Shown here piece by piece: positions 1 to 5,536 of a DNA stretch of 5,536 nt. Each line of letters begins with the position of its first letter. Within the stretch, counting starts at the first letter, position 1. The notes below the pieces were generated by a model. It searched no databases. It was not told the DNA's origin and saw only the letters and a program-made list of their open reading frames with translations. A program made the translations under genes and the position numbers. The stretch is from assembly GCA_903932885.1 (NCBI GenBank), contig CAIZHT010000091.1, positions 1 to 5,536 of the forward strand. The letters run 5' to 3'. Origin of the DNA: an uncultured Actinomycetes bacterium (lineage in GTDB: Bacteria; Actinomycetota; Actinomycetes; Nanopelagicales; Nanopelagicaceae).

Positions 1-44
1 CCGATGACGACTACGTCGTACTTATATTTTTCTAAGTTAGTCAT
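1..44 (-). CDS. sdhA: Succinate dehydrogenase/fumarate reductase flavoprotein subunit, N-terminus only (partial)
   Basis: Only the first 14 codons and two bases of the next lie in the window; the gene continues past the left edge. The peptide reads MTNLEKYKYDVVVI and then the start of a Gly codon. A hydrophobic YDVVVIG strand is the usual opening of the FAD-binding Rossmann fold in the SdhA/FrdA flavoprotein, which oxidises succinate to fumarate and passes electrons to the iron-sulfur subunit. The ATG sits 11 bp after the stop of the membrane anchor gene, and a purine-rich Shine-Dalgarno sequence overlaps that stop, so the two genes are surely co-transcribed. The peptide alone would fit many FAD or NAD(P) enzymes; the assignment rests mainly on the sdhC neighbour. 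An iron-sulfur subunit (sdhB) is expected beyond the edge but is not seen. Confidence 0.75.
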   Translation of the reverse strand, partial: MTNLEKYKYDVVVI

Positions 45-49
45 GATCG

Positions 50-57
50 CTCTCTTT
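50..57 (-). promoter_or_regulatory. Ribosome binding site for sdhA
   Basis: On the minus strand AAAGAGAG lies 5 nt before the sdhA ATG at 44-42 and begins inside the TAA stop of sdhC. It supports this ATG as the start and suggests translational coupling between anchor and flavoprotein. Confidence 0.6.
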
Positions 58-856
58 AGAAGAAGTAGAAATTAGTCCAGGCGCCAGATGCAACTTGGCG
101 AACGTAAATATCGGCAAATGCAACTGCAGCTAATGAGTACCAAGCAAATCGCGGATGTGAGTGATTGAGTACAGAGACCCAACTCCATAATTTGTAGCGC
201 ACAGGATGTTTTGAGAAATGCTTTAGTCGGCCACCAAGTGTGTGGCGACATGTATGGCATGACAATGAATAAAGCCACAGCATTGTTGTACTGAGAACAA
301 GAACGAGTGAGCCAACGCTCATATGGCCCCATTCACCTTCAACGCTTTTAAATGAAATTATTGCGTCATAGGTAAGAATTATATTAAAGACTAAACCTGC
401 ATAGAAGAACCAACGGTGGCCATTTTGTAAAATAAGTGGTGCGCGTGTTTCACCAGTGTATTTAGTATGTGGTTCTGCAACTGCGCATGCAGGTGGTGAC
501 ATCCAAAATGCACGGTAGTACGCCTTGCGGTAGTAATAACAGGTCATACGGAATCCAAGTGGGAAGATCAAAATAATCAGCGCTGGTGAAAGTGCAAAGT
601 TAAATACTTCTGCGCTCACTGGAGTCCAACCAAAAATCGTTGCTTCAGGAACACATGCTTTAGAAAGACATGGTGAATAGAAAGGTGAAATCAAATGGTC
701 TTTGTAGTAATTCGCGCCTTCAAATGCTCTAAAGGTTGCGTAAATAACAAAACTGAATAAAACACCAAAGGTTATTGCCGGTTGTAGCCAATACTTATCA
801 GTGCGCAGGGTGCGCTCTTTAATCTTTGCTCTCGTTGGTGAAAAGACACCTGACAT
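56..856 (-). CDS. sdhC: Succinate dehydrogenase membrane anchor subunit (actinobacterial Sdh1 type)
   Basis: This 266-residue integral membrane protein has about five hydrophobic segments, near residues 24-43, 83-104, 146-166, 178-198 and 236-254. That fits a fused anchor that holds the SdhA/SdhB catalytic pair on the inner face of the membrane and passes electrons to menaquinone. Signature stretches include YYRKAYYRAFW (108-118), SPPACAVAEP (120-129), a PLILQNGHRWFFY block (140-152) and a Cys/His-rich SCHTCRH (199-205) followed by NHSHPRF (231-237). I recognise these from the anchor of mycobacterial Sdh1 (Rv0249c type, about 273 residues, so the length is normal). From memory, the M. smegmatis Sdh1 structure was reported to carry a Rieske-type 2Fe-2S cluster in the membrane subunit; the C200/C203 and nearby His residues are obvious candidate ligands, but that mapping is inference. 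The ATG is supported by a strong AAAGGGG site 8 nt upstream. sdhA follows 11 bp downstream. Earlier annotations may call this family hypothetical or cytochrome b subunit. Confidence 0.85.
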   Translation of the reverse strand: MSGVFSPTRAKIKERTLRTDKYWLQPAITFGVLFSFVIYATFRAFEGANYYKDHLISPFYSPCLSKACVPEATIFGWTPVSAEVFNFALSPALIILIFPLGFRMTCYYYRKAYYRAFWMSPPACAVAEPHTKYTGETRAPLILQNGHRWFFYAGLVFNIILTYDAIISFKSVEGEWGHMSVGSLVLVLSTTMLWLYSLSCHTCRHTLGGRLKHFSKHPVRYKLWSWVSVLNHSHPRFAWYSLAAVAFADIYVRQVASGAWTNFYFF

Positions 857-864
857 ATTCCTAG

Positions 865-871
865 CCCCTTT
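865..871 (-). promoter_or_regulatory. Ribosome binding site for sdhC
   Basis: Minus-strand AAAGGGG ends 8 nt before the ATG at 856-854. It is the strongest Shine-Dalgarno match I noted in the window and fixes the sdhC start. Confidence 0.65.
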
Positions 872-906
872 AGTAATTCCTAAGGTGACAGTCTCCTCTT
901 GGGGTG

Positions 907-929
907 AAAAGAGCGCTAGATATAGCTCT
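907..929 (-). terminator. Possible weak Rho-independent terminator after tRNA-Ser
   Basis: On the minus strand AGAGC (929-925) can pair with GCTCT (914-910), and inside it GCTA can pair with TAGC as an alternative. The hairpin runs directly into TTTT (910-907). It lies about 38 nt past the encoded CCA of tRNA-Ser and about 50 nt before the sdhC ATG, so it could separate the two transcripts. The stem is only 5 bp and the T-run is short. The same bases hold an AT-rich TATATC that could instead be part of an sdh promoter; I could not pick out a convincing -35/-10 pair there. Confidence 0.3.
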
Positions 930-966
930 GCTTATTGGCTATGAAGTCAGCCACAAAAGTAAAAAA

Positions 967-1052
967 TGGCGGAGGGCGTGGGATTTGAACCCACGAAACT
1001 TTCGTTTGCCGGTTTTCAAGACCGGTGCACTCGGCCGCTATGCGAGCCCTCC
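967..1052 (-). tRNA. tRNA-Ser (anticodon UGA), reads UCA and probably other UCN codons
   Basis: A full class II tRNA cloverleaf can be folded by eye on the minus strand. The acceptor stem is GGAGGGC (1052-1046) with GCCCTCC (977-971). The D-stem is GCA/TGC. The anticodon stem CCGGT/ACCGG carries loop CTTGAAA with anticodon TGA at 1018-1016. The long variable arm is AAAC-GAAA-GTTT, and the T-arm is GTGGG-TTCAAAT-CCCAC. Discriminator G73 (970) and a genomically encoded CCA (969-967) complete it. The long variable arm, G73 and UGA anticodon identify serine. It lies 50 bp after the HAD gene and, on the same strand, downstream of serS, the enzyme that charges it. A T6 run follows directly after CCA (966-961). 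Mature 5' end and CCA are clear from base pairing, so the limits are secure. Confidence 0.96.
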
Positions 1053-1059
1053 GTGGGAG

Positions 1060-1065
1060 AGGTTA
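1060..1065 (-). promoter_or_regulatory. Candidate -10 element for tRNA-Ser
   Basis: Minus-strand TAACCT fits the actinobacterial TAnnnT -10 pattern and ends 7 nt before the mature tRNA 5' end, so initiation would be at or near that end. The -35 region 16-18 bp further up (TTTTCAAC) is only a weak match. The alternative is read-through from the HAD operon followed by processing by RNase P. Confidence 0.25.
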
Positions 1066-1102
1066 CCCGAGAATCACAAGAGTTGAAAATTAAGGATTGA
1101 TA

Positions 1103-1915
1103 TCAGGCAGGAAGATCGAGTAATTCCTCGATGATTATCGCAACACCATCTTCTGTGTGGGGGCGAGCAATTCCTTTTGCGTGTTTTGCGCCATCTGGAT
1201 GACCGTCGGCCATTGCATATGAACGGCCGCACCATTGCAACATTGAAAAATCATTTGGGTTATCTCCAAATGAAACACAATCTTTTGCATCGATTCCGAG
1301 TTGGGCTGCCATTTTTGAAAGTGTCGTGCCTTTTGAAACATCTAATGCAGAGATCTCTAATAACGAATCATGTGGGTTGGAATGTGTAACGGTTACCAAG
1401 CCTTCAAGTTCTTTTGTTGCAATTGCTAACATCTCATCTGATGTAAGTTCTTGATTCGAGCAACGCGCCAACATTTTGAGTGCAGGAGAACTTATTATCT
1501 CTTCAATTTTTTCTACACCTATATTGTCTATTCCAACATCCCAGCGCGGTACATAAATCTTTTCACGGTGGAAATAATTATGTGATTCAACTGCAAAAGA
1601 TATTTCTGGGATTGCCTTGCGCAATCGCTTCACGGTTTCTAACTGCGCATCCACTGGCATAAGCCATTCTTCTAAGACTTTTGCATTTTGTAAGTCATAG
1701 AGCATTGCTCCATTGCCGCATATTGCTTTACCAATTCCAAATGCTTCTTGAATCTCTGGCATCCAGCGCGGTGGTCGCCCTGTTACATAAAAAATTTCAA
1801 TTCCCATTGAGTGCGCGCGCCTAAAAACATCGATGGTGCGCTGAGAAATCTCTCCGTAGTGCGCTACAACGGTTCCATCTAGATCTGTAGCAATGAGTTT
1901 GGGGCGCTTATTCAC
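1103..1915 (-). CDS. Cof-type HAD-superfamily phosphatase
   Basis: The product has 270 residues, the normal size for the Cof/YidA-like (HAD subfamily IIB) phosphatases, which remove phosphate from sugar phosphates, nucleotides or flavin precursors. All four HAD motifs are present: DLDGT (11-15) with nucleophile D11 and acid/base D13; T45 in YVTGR; K195 in SKGTT; and GDNPND (217-222) with metal-binding D218 and D222. The region between about 85 and 190 would be the C2-type cap that chooses substrate. There is no signal peptide, so it is cytoplasmic. The start is a GTG that overlaps the serS stop as GTGA (4 bp), which implies translational coupling; no strong Shine-Dalgarno is seen, and the next residues [10 protein letters not shown] begin the fold at once, leaving little room for another start. 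It is the last protein gene of the operon. The real substrate cannot be told from sequence; a HAD gene in this neighbourhood is also found in mycobacteria (from memory, Rv3813c). Confidence 0.9.
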   Translation of the reverse strand: MNKRPKLIATDLDGTVVAHYGEISQRTIDVFRRAHSMGIEIFYVTGRPPRWMPEIQEAFGIGKAICGNGAMLYDLQNAKVLEEWLMPVDAQLETVKRLRKAIPEISFAVESHNYFHREKIYVPRWDVGIDNIGVEKIEEIISSPALKMLARCSNQELTSDEMLAIATKELEGLVTVTHSNPHDSLLEISALDVSKGTTLSKMAAQLGIDAKDCVSFGDNPNDFSMLQWCGRSYAMADGHPDGAKHAKGIARPHTEDGVAIIIEELLDLPA

Positions 1916-3174
1916 ACCAACTCAAATCGTTTAGTTCCTAAAAATGGCTGCAGTGCTTGCGGAACATTGACACTTCCATCTGCATTTTGATGGTTCTCAA
2001 GAATCGCAACAATCATGCGAGGAATTGCAACAAGTGTTCCGTTAAGCGTTGCAACAGCTTTAGTTCCATCGCTATCTTTAAAACGGATATTCAGGCGGCG
2101 TGCCTGAAACTCTGCGCAGTTGGATGTACTCGTCACTTCGCGGTAAGCCTTCTGTGTAGGAATCCAGGCTTCAATATCAAATTTGCGATTCGCGCTAGAG
2201 CCAAGATCTCCAGATGCAACATCAATGACTCTGTATGGGATCTCCATCGCATTAAGGAAATCTTTTTCCCATTGCAACAAACGCTTATGTTCTTCTAGCG
2301 TTTGATCTGGATGACAGAAAGAGAACATTTCTACTTTGTCGAATTGGTGAACGCGAATAATTCCGCGCGTATCTTTTCCATATGTTCCCGCTTCGCGACG
2401 GAAACATGTTGAATAACCTGCATAACGCAAAGGTAGTTTTTCTGCAGGTAAAACTTCGTCCATGTGATATGCGGCGAGTGGAACTTCACTCGTTCCTACT
2501 AAATACATTCCATCTTTTTCTAAATGGTAAACATTTTCTGCCGCCTGACCAAGAAAACCCGTACCTTCCATTGCTGGAGGATTTACTAAGACTGGAGGAA
2601 TTACAGGAGTAAATCCAGCCTTGACTGCGGATGAAATTGCATAGTTCACTAATGCGAATTCAAGAAGTGCGCCAACACCGGTGAGGTAGTAAGAACGTGA
2701 GCCTGAAACTTTTGCACCACGCTCTGTATCGATTGCACCCAGTAATTTTCCTAGTTCCACATGATCTTTAGGTTCAAAGTCAGTAAATTCGCGAGGTGTA
2801 CCAACATGTTCAAGAATGACAAAATCTTCTTCTTTTCCTATTGGTGCATTCGGATCTAAAATATTAGAAAGCTGAAGTGCAATTGCTTGAGTTTGCGCTT
2901 CAAGTTCAGCTCTTATCGCGTCAGCGCTCTTTACTTTATTTGCTAAATCTTTAGCGCTTTCGAGTAATTTTGCTTTTTCATCACCTTTTGCCCCGCCAAC
3001 TGATTTAGATAGCGCGTTTTGCTCTGCTCGCAGTAACTCGAATTCGTTGATTGCCGCTCTGCGCTTTTCATCAATTGCGATAACTTGATCGACAAGAGTT
3101 ACATCTTCTCCGCGACCTTTTTGTGAAGCGCGAACTACATCAGGATTCTCGCGTAAGAATTTGATGTCGATCAT
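1912..3174 (-). CDS. serS: Seryl-tRNA synthetase
   Basis: Charges tRNA-Ser (and tRNA-Sec where present) with serine in the cytoplasm, using ATP. The 420-residue protein has the normal SerRS length and order. The N-terminal arm opens with [11 protein letters not shown], and a long charged helical hairpin at about 30-105 is the coiled coil that grips the long variable arm of tRNA-Ser. The class II catalytic core follows, with TSE (228-230), motif 2 from [14 protein letters not shown] (258-271) to VHQFDKVE, the serine-pocket and structural block [15 protein letters not shown] (346-360), and motif 3 around NGTLVAIPR (378-386) with its conserved Arg 386. TSTSN and the motif 3 wording NGTLVAIPR fit actinobacterial SerRS. 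The ATG follows the pheA TAA with no gap (TAAATG) and has a GAAAAGG site 8 nt upstream inside pheA. The stop overlaps the HAD start. A tRNA-Ser gene lies about 0.86 kb downstream on the same strand. Confidence 0.98.
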   Translation of the reverse strand: MIDIKFLRENPDVVRASQKGRGEDVTLVDQVIAIDEKRRAAINEFELLRAEQNALSKSVGGAKGDEKAKLLESAKDLANKVKSADAIRAELEAQTQAIALQLSNILDPNAPIGKEEDFVILEHVGTPREFTDFEPKDHVELGKLLGAIDTERGAKVSGSRSYYLTGVGALLEFALVNYAISSAVKAGFTPVIPPVLVNPPAMEGTGFLGQAAENVYHLEKDGMYLVGTSEVPLAAYHMDEVLPAEKLPLRYAGYSTCFRREAGTYGKDTRGIIRVHQFDKVEMFSFCHPDQTLEEHKRLLQWEKDFLNAMEIPYRVIDVASGDLGSSANRKFDIEAWIPTQKAYREVTSTSNCAEFQARRLNIRFKDSDGTKAVATLNGTLVAIPRMIVAILENHQNADGSVNVPQALQPFLGTKRFELV

Positions 3175-4002
3175 TTATTTGACCTTTTCTCGCGGGTACG
3201 AACCTAGGAATCTAATATCTTCACACTTCTGGCGAAGGCTCGCTACGGCTTCTGCAACTGGTGCATCATTGATATGGCCTTCGACATCAATAATGAAATG
3301 GTAATGCCCGAGTTCGCGTCCAGTAGGGCGACTCTGAATAAAAGTTAGGTTGACTTCGCGCTTTGCGAATTCAGTCAATATTTCTAGCAGCGCACCAACG
3401 TGGTCGATTCCAATAAAGATAGCCATGGAGGTGCGATCAAGTCCGGTTCGAGGCGGGATGGTTCCTGGCTTTGATACCAATACAAATCGAGTAATTGCTC
3501 CATCGTTATCGCCAATATTGTCAGCGATTATTGTTAGCCCGTAGTGAGCTGCTGCAACAGGGGCTGCGATCGCGGCATCAAATTCTCCGCGTGAAATTGA
3601 TTCAGCCGCTGCCGCTGTTGAAGCTGTTGGAATAATTTCAGCATTTGGGTAATTCAATGCGACATATGTACGACACTGCGCTTCGGCATGAGGGTGTGTG
3701 GCAATTCTTTTTATATCTGTTGTGCCATGTTTTACCATCAAAGCGAAAGAGACGGGCAAAGTCACTTCAGCAACAATTGTGAGTGCTTCACCGGTTGCAA
3801 GTTCATCGAGTGTGCGGGCTACAACACCTTCCACAGAATTCTCAATTGGGACTAGGGCAAAGTGTGCATTTCCCTCGCGTACTGAATTGAGAGCAGCTGT
3901 CACGTTTGCATATGGCTTGAGTGAATCATTTGCAGAAGTGATCTTTTTTAGTGCCGCCTCAGTAAAGGTGCCCTTTGGTCCTAAGTATCCGTATGTTCCC
4001 AC
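3175..4002 (-). CDS. pheA: Prephenate dehydratase (monofunctional, with ACT domain)
   Basis: Converts prephenate to phenylpyruvate, the branch step to phenylalanine. The 275-residue protein is a monofunctional enzyme with no chorismate mutase domain. The catalytic half has YLGPKGTFTEAA (6-17), PIENSVEG (52-59), THPHAEAQC (102-110) and the diagnostic TRF triad (171-173) in GAITRFVLV. The C-terminal ACT domain (about 191-270) has GALLEIL (203-209) and SRPTGRELGHYHFIIDVEGH (224-243), the region that senses phenylalanine for feedback control. The usual ESRP motif reads QSRP here. The start is a GTG three bases after the TAG of the upstream phosphodiesterase gene and in the same frame as it; the conserved GxLGPKGTF block begins only four or five residues later, so no later start is likely. 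No clear Shine-Dalgarno is visible, which points to coupling with the upstream gene. serS begins immediately after its TAA. Confidence 0.96.
   Translation of the reverse strand: MGTYGYLGPKGTFTEAALKKITSANDSLKPYANVTAALNSVREGNAHFALVPIENSVEGVVARTLDELATGEALTIVAEVTLPVSFALMVKHGTTDIKRIATHPHAEAQCRTYVALNYPNAEIIPTASTAAAAESISRGEFDAAIAAPVAAAHYGLTIIADNIGDNDGAITRFVLVSKPGTIPPRTGLDRTSMAIFIGIDHVGALLEILTEFAKREVNLTFIQSRPTGRELGHYHFIIDVEGHINDAPVAEAVASLRQKCEDIRFLGSYPREKVK
3183..3189 (-). promoter_or_regulatory. Ribosome binding site for serS, inside the 3' end of pheA
   Basis: Minus-strand GAAAAGG ends 8 nt before the serS ATG (3174-3172). It shows that serS has its own initiation signal although its ATG abuts the pheA stop. 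Confidence 0.5.
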
Positions 4003-4005
4003 CGA

Positions 4006-4683
4006 CTAATGATACCCGAGTACATCACGTGCACGTGACGGGGTATTTGTAATTAGAACTTTGACCTTATTGCGCTCACAAAATTGCATATCTTCATCTT
4101 TATCGACAGTCCAGACAAATAAATCACGAGATTCGCTCATATATGTTGAATCTTCTCTCAACATTTGAATACTCGGTCCTAAATTCTTTGCTGATGAAAA
4201 GCGACGCATTAATCGTGAATGGCTTGGATGTAGGAGCGCTACAGTTTTCTGTTCTGGTGCTAATTTCTTAATCCGCTCGATTGCTAACCACGAAAATGAC
4301 ATTATCGATAATTCTTCGTTATGAATTTCTTGATTCAATAAAGTGAGCACACTCTCTTCGATCTTGTTTGCCGTTGGCACCGGATGTTTTGTCTCTATCG
4401 CTATTTCTTTTTTATTATCTCTAGCGAGGACAAGTAGTTCTTCGAGTGTGAGTATCTCTGGGTATTCCCTGCGAATCTGTGCGTACTTCATCTCTGCGAT
4501 TCGCCCTGAAACACCAGCACATCGCTGGAGGTCGGCATCGTGCCAGAGCAGAGCCACATTATCTTTTGATAAACGGACATCGCATTCGAATCCATCCGCG
4601 CCTTGAGCGATAGCGCCGTTATAAGCGCGCAATGTGTGCTCAGGAAAATCCTTCGAGGCTCCGCGGTGGGCGTAGATTTTCAT
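4006..4683 (-). CDS. Glycerophosphodiester phosphodiesterase (GDPD family)
   Basis: The 225-residue protein is a single GDPD TIM-barrel, expected to hydrolyse glycerophosphodiesters to sn-glycerol 3-phosphate and an alcohol. Conserved features are AHRGAS (5-10) with catalytic H6, PEHT (14-17), the ECD motif with metal ligands E33 and D35, WHDADL (47-52) with catalytic H48, E97 and K99 in IETK, and the barrel-closing VWTVD (190-194) and ITNTP (211-215), where many members have an ITD. No signal peptide or lipobox is seen, so it should be cytoplasmic, unlike secreted GlpQ of E. coli. The chosen ATG gives MKIYAHRG, the standard family opening. The open frame continues 52 codons upstream, but that part overlaps the oppositely oriented PP2C gene. 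A GTG at 4698-4696, 11 nt after an AGAGG, is a plausible alternative start adding MLILL. It is the first gene of the four-gene operon. A glpQ-like gene near pheA and serS recalls M. tuberculosis glpQ1 (from memory), which supports the context. Confidence 0.92.
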   Translation of the reverse strand: MKIYAHRGASKDFPEHTLRAYNGAIAQGADGFECDVRLSKDNVALLWHDADLQRCAGVSGRIAEMKYAQIRREYPEILTLEELLVLARDNKKEIAIETKHPVPTANKIEESVLTLLNQEIHNEELSIMSFSWLAIERIKKLAPEQKTVALLHPSHSRLMRRFSSAKNLGPSIQMLREDSTYMSESRDLFVWTVDKDEDMQFCERNKVKVLITNTPSRARDVLGYH

Positions 4684-4714
4684 AAGCAAGATTAGCACCG
4701 TTAGGCTTACCTCT
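4684..4714. promoter_or_regulatory. 31-bp divergent intergenic region (GDPD operon / PP2C-kinase operon)
   Basis: Only 31 bp separate the two divergent start codons, so both promoters must sit within it and reach into the opposite genes. On the plus strand TAGGCT (4702-4707) fits TAnnnT and ends 7 nt before the PP2C ATG; a TTCATA at 4679-4684, 17 bp upstream, is a 4 of 6 match to a -35. On the minus strand TAATCT (4694-4689) ends 5 nt before the GDPD ATG. Neither ATG has a good Shine-Dalgarno at normal distance, so leaderless mRNAs are a reasonable reading, as is common in actinobacteria. The single possible SD, AGAGG at 4714-4710 on the minus strand, would serve the alternative GTG start of the GDPD gene. 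Confidence 0.45.
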
Positions 4715-5500
4715 ATGAGTAACAAAGGTGCGCAATACTTTTTTGAAAGTTCTGCGCGCTCTGTTCTCGGTTTAGTACGAGAAGGTAATGAAGATTCAGG
4801 ATTTACTTCTGCAAAGTTGATTGCAGTTGCTGACGGCATGGGTGGTCATGCAGGTGGCGAAGTTGCCTCACGTATTGCAATAAAAACTTTGGCCTCACTT
4901 ACTCCTGTTCTATCTAGTACTGAGATTGATTCAGACTCTATTGAAGATCTTCTGCAAAATTCTTTGCACACAATTGATAGCGAGATTGGTGAGCATGCAC
5001 GCGAAGCAATTGAAGTCCGCGGAATGGGAACCACTTTGACCGCTCTTTTGCTCTACGGCGAGAAGGTTGCTCTTTTACATGTTGGTGATTCTCGCGCTTA
5101 CCGCTTGCGTGGAAATGATTTTGAACAACTCAGTTGCGATCACACAGTTATGCAAGAGCTCTTAGATCAAGGCGCTATTACCCTTGCAGATATTCGTGAT
5201 CATCCACAGCGCTCAGTGCTAACGCAAGCACTTATGGGAGATGGCAACGTGACACCAGTTTTGCAAATTTTTGATGTAAAGGCAGAGGATCGCTTTATTG
5301 TATGTAGTGACGGTTTATCTAGTGTGCTCAGTGATAAAGAGATAAAATCTTTATTGAAAAAGAAGTCTGCAGATGAATCAATCACGGCACTTATCGACGC
5401 CACTTATATCAATGGTGCGCCTGACAATATTTCTATAATCATTGCCGATGTAGTTGCTTCAAGTGAAGTATTAACGCACTTTATTGGGGCCGCGCAATGA
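4715..5500 (+). CDS. PP2C-family serine/threonine protein phosphatase (PstP/PrpC-like)
   Basis: A metal-dependent (Mn/Mg) phosphatase that removes phosphate from Ser/Thr residues, most likely countering the kinase encoded next. The 261-residue protein is a bare PP2C catalytic domain. Visible motifs are VREGNEDS (21-28) with metal-site D27, VADGMGGH (38-45) with D40, RGMGTT (102-107), HVGDSRAY (122-129), CDHT (141-144), VCSDGLSS (196-203) with D199 and GAPDNIS (234-240) with D237 and N238. All metal-binding aspartates are intact. There is no transmembrane helix or C-terminal extension, whereas mycobacterial PstP (about 510 residues) is membrane-anchored; the size matches the soluble PrpC type. 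The ATG lacks a Shine-Dalgarno and lies 7 nt after a TAnnnT element, which fits a leaderless start. Its TGA stop overlaps the kinase ATG. Confidence 0.95.
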   Translation: MSNKGAQYFFESSARSVLGLVREGNEDSGFTSAKLIAVADGMGGHAGGEVASRIAIKTLASLTPVLSSTEIDSDSIEDLLQNSLHTIDSEIGEHAREAIEVRGMGTTLTALLLYGEKVALLHVGDSRAYRLRGNDFEQLSCDHTVMQELLDQGAITLADIRDHPQRSVLTQALMGDGNVTPVLQIFDVKAEDRFIVCSDGLSSVLSDKEIKSLLKKKSADESITALIDATYINGAPDNISIIIADVVASSEVLTHFIGAAQ

Positions 5501-5536
5501 TGAATCTAACGTTGGGCGGCCGCTACGTTCTGGGCG
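5497..5536 (+). CDS. Serine/threonine protein kinase (PknB family), N-terminus only (partial)
   Basis: Thirteen codons are in the window: MMNLTLGGRYVLG, then a G that starts another codon. GGRYxLG is the usual lead-in to the glycine-rich ATP loop of bacterial Hanks-type kinases (PknA/PknB/PrkC), which normally follow with xxIGxGGM. The first ATG (5497-5499) overlaps the PP2C stop as ATGA; the second ATG (5500-5502) is an equal candidate start. GGGG at 5486-5489 is a possible Shine-Dalgarno 7 nt before the first ATG. A phosphatase gene directly followed by its kinase is a common bacterial pairing (prpC-prkC, pstP-pknA/B), which supports the call. Domains beyond the edge, such as PASTA repeats, cannot be judged. 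Confidence 0.75.
   Translation, partial: MMNLTLGGRYVLG

Noticed and set aside
72..332. An 86-codon minus-strand open frame inside sdhC
   Set aside because: It is a shifted frame of the sdhC coding sequence, which is intact and has its own strong ribosome binding site.
967..1052. tRNA-Ser as an integration site for a mobile element
   Set aside because: No second copy of the tRNA 3' end and no integrase or phage gene was seen on either side; the flanking genes are ordinary core genes.
904..1086. A 60-codon plus-strand open frame containing AWDLNPR
   Set aside because: It is the antisense of the tRNA-Ser gene; such AWDLNPR peptides are a well-known false call across tRNA loci.
1957..2298. A 113-codon plus-strand open frame
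   Set aside because: It lies wholly antisense to serS, whose motifs are intact, and its peptide shows no recognisable family feature.
3698..4009. A 103-codon plus-strand open frame rich in Ala, Ser and Val
   Set aside because: It is antisense to pheA and its composition is what the complement of that gene would give.
4684..4839. A 52-codon N-terminal extension of the GDPD gene
   Set aside because: It overlaps the start of the clearly real PP2C gene on the other strand, and the family fold starts at MKIYAHRG; only the short GTG variant at 4698 remains possible.

Overview
The window looks like a piece of a low-to-moderate GC actinobacterial chromosome. The evidence is gene content. The succinate dehydrogenase membrane anchor is the fused five-helix actinobacterial (Sdh1-like) type. 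The block glycerophosphodiesterase - pheA - serS - HAD phosphatase recalls the order glpQ1 / pheA / serS / HAD hydrolase that I remember from the Mycobacterium tuberculosis chromosome near Rv3842c-Rv3813c. AT-rich codon use, very short spacers and small proteins suggest a streamlined genome, such as the freshwater acI lineage (Nanopelagicales). That placement is inference from style; no search was run.

Layout. (1) Positions 1-856, minus strand: the start of the succinate dehydrogenase flavoprotein gene (sdhA, running off the left edge), preceded by its membrane anchor gene (sdhC). (2) Positions 857-1102: a short non-protein stretch holding a tRNA-Ser(UGA) gene on the minus strand and a weak hairpin plus T-run that may end its transcript. 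(3) Positions 1103-4683, minus strand: a tight four-gene operon read in the order GDPD phosphodiesterase, pheA, serS, Cof-type HAD hydrolase. Adjacent genes are separated by 3 bp, 0 bp and a 4-bp overlap. (4) Positions 4684-4714: a 31-bp gap between divergent start codons. (5) Positions 4715-5536, plus strand: a PP2C-type Ser/Thr phosphatase whose stop overlaps the start of what looks like a PknB-family Ser/Thr kinase, which runs off the right edge.

How the parts relate. sdhC and sdhA belong to one respiratory complex. pheA (phenylalanine synthesis) and serS (seryl-tRNA charging) are housekeeping genes in one transcription unit, with a tRNA-Ser gene just downstream on the same strand. The PP2C and kinase genes form a reversible phosphorylation pair. 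All complete genes have intact catalytic motifs. I see no mobile element, CRISPR array, phage gene or novel defence system. The most interesting points are the compact divergent promoter region with possible leaderless starts, the Cys/His cluster in SdhC, and the one-codon, in-frame junction between the GDPD gene and pheA.
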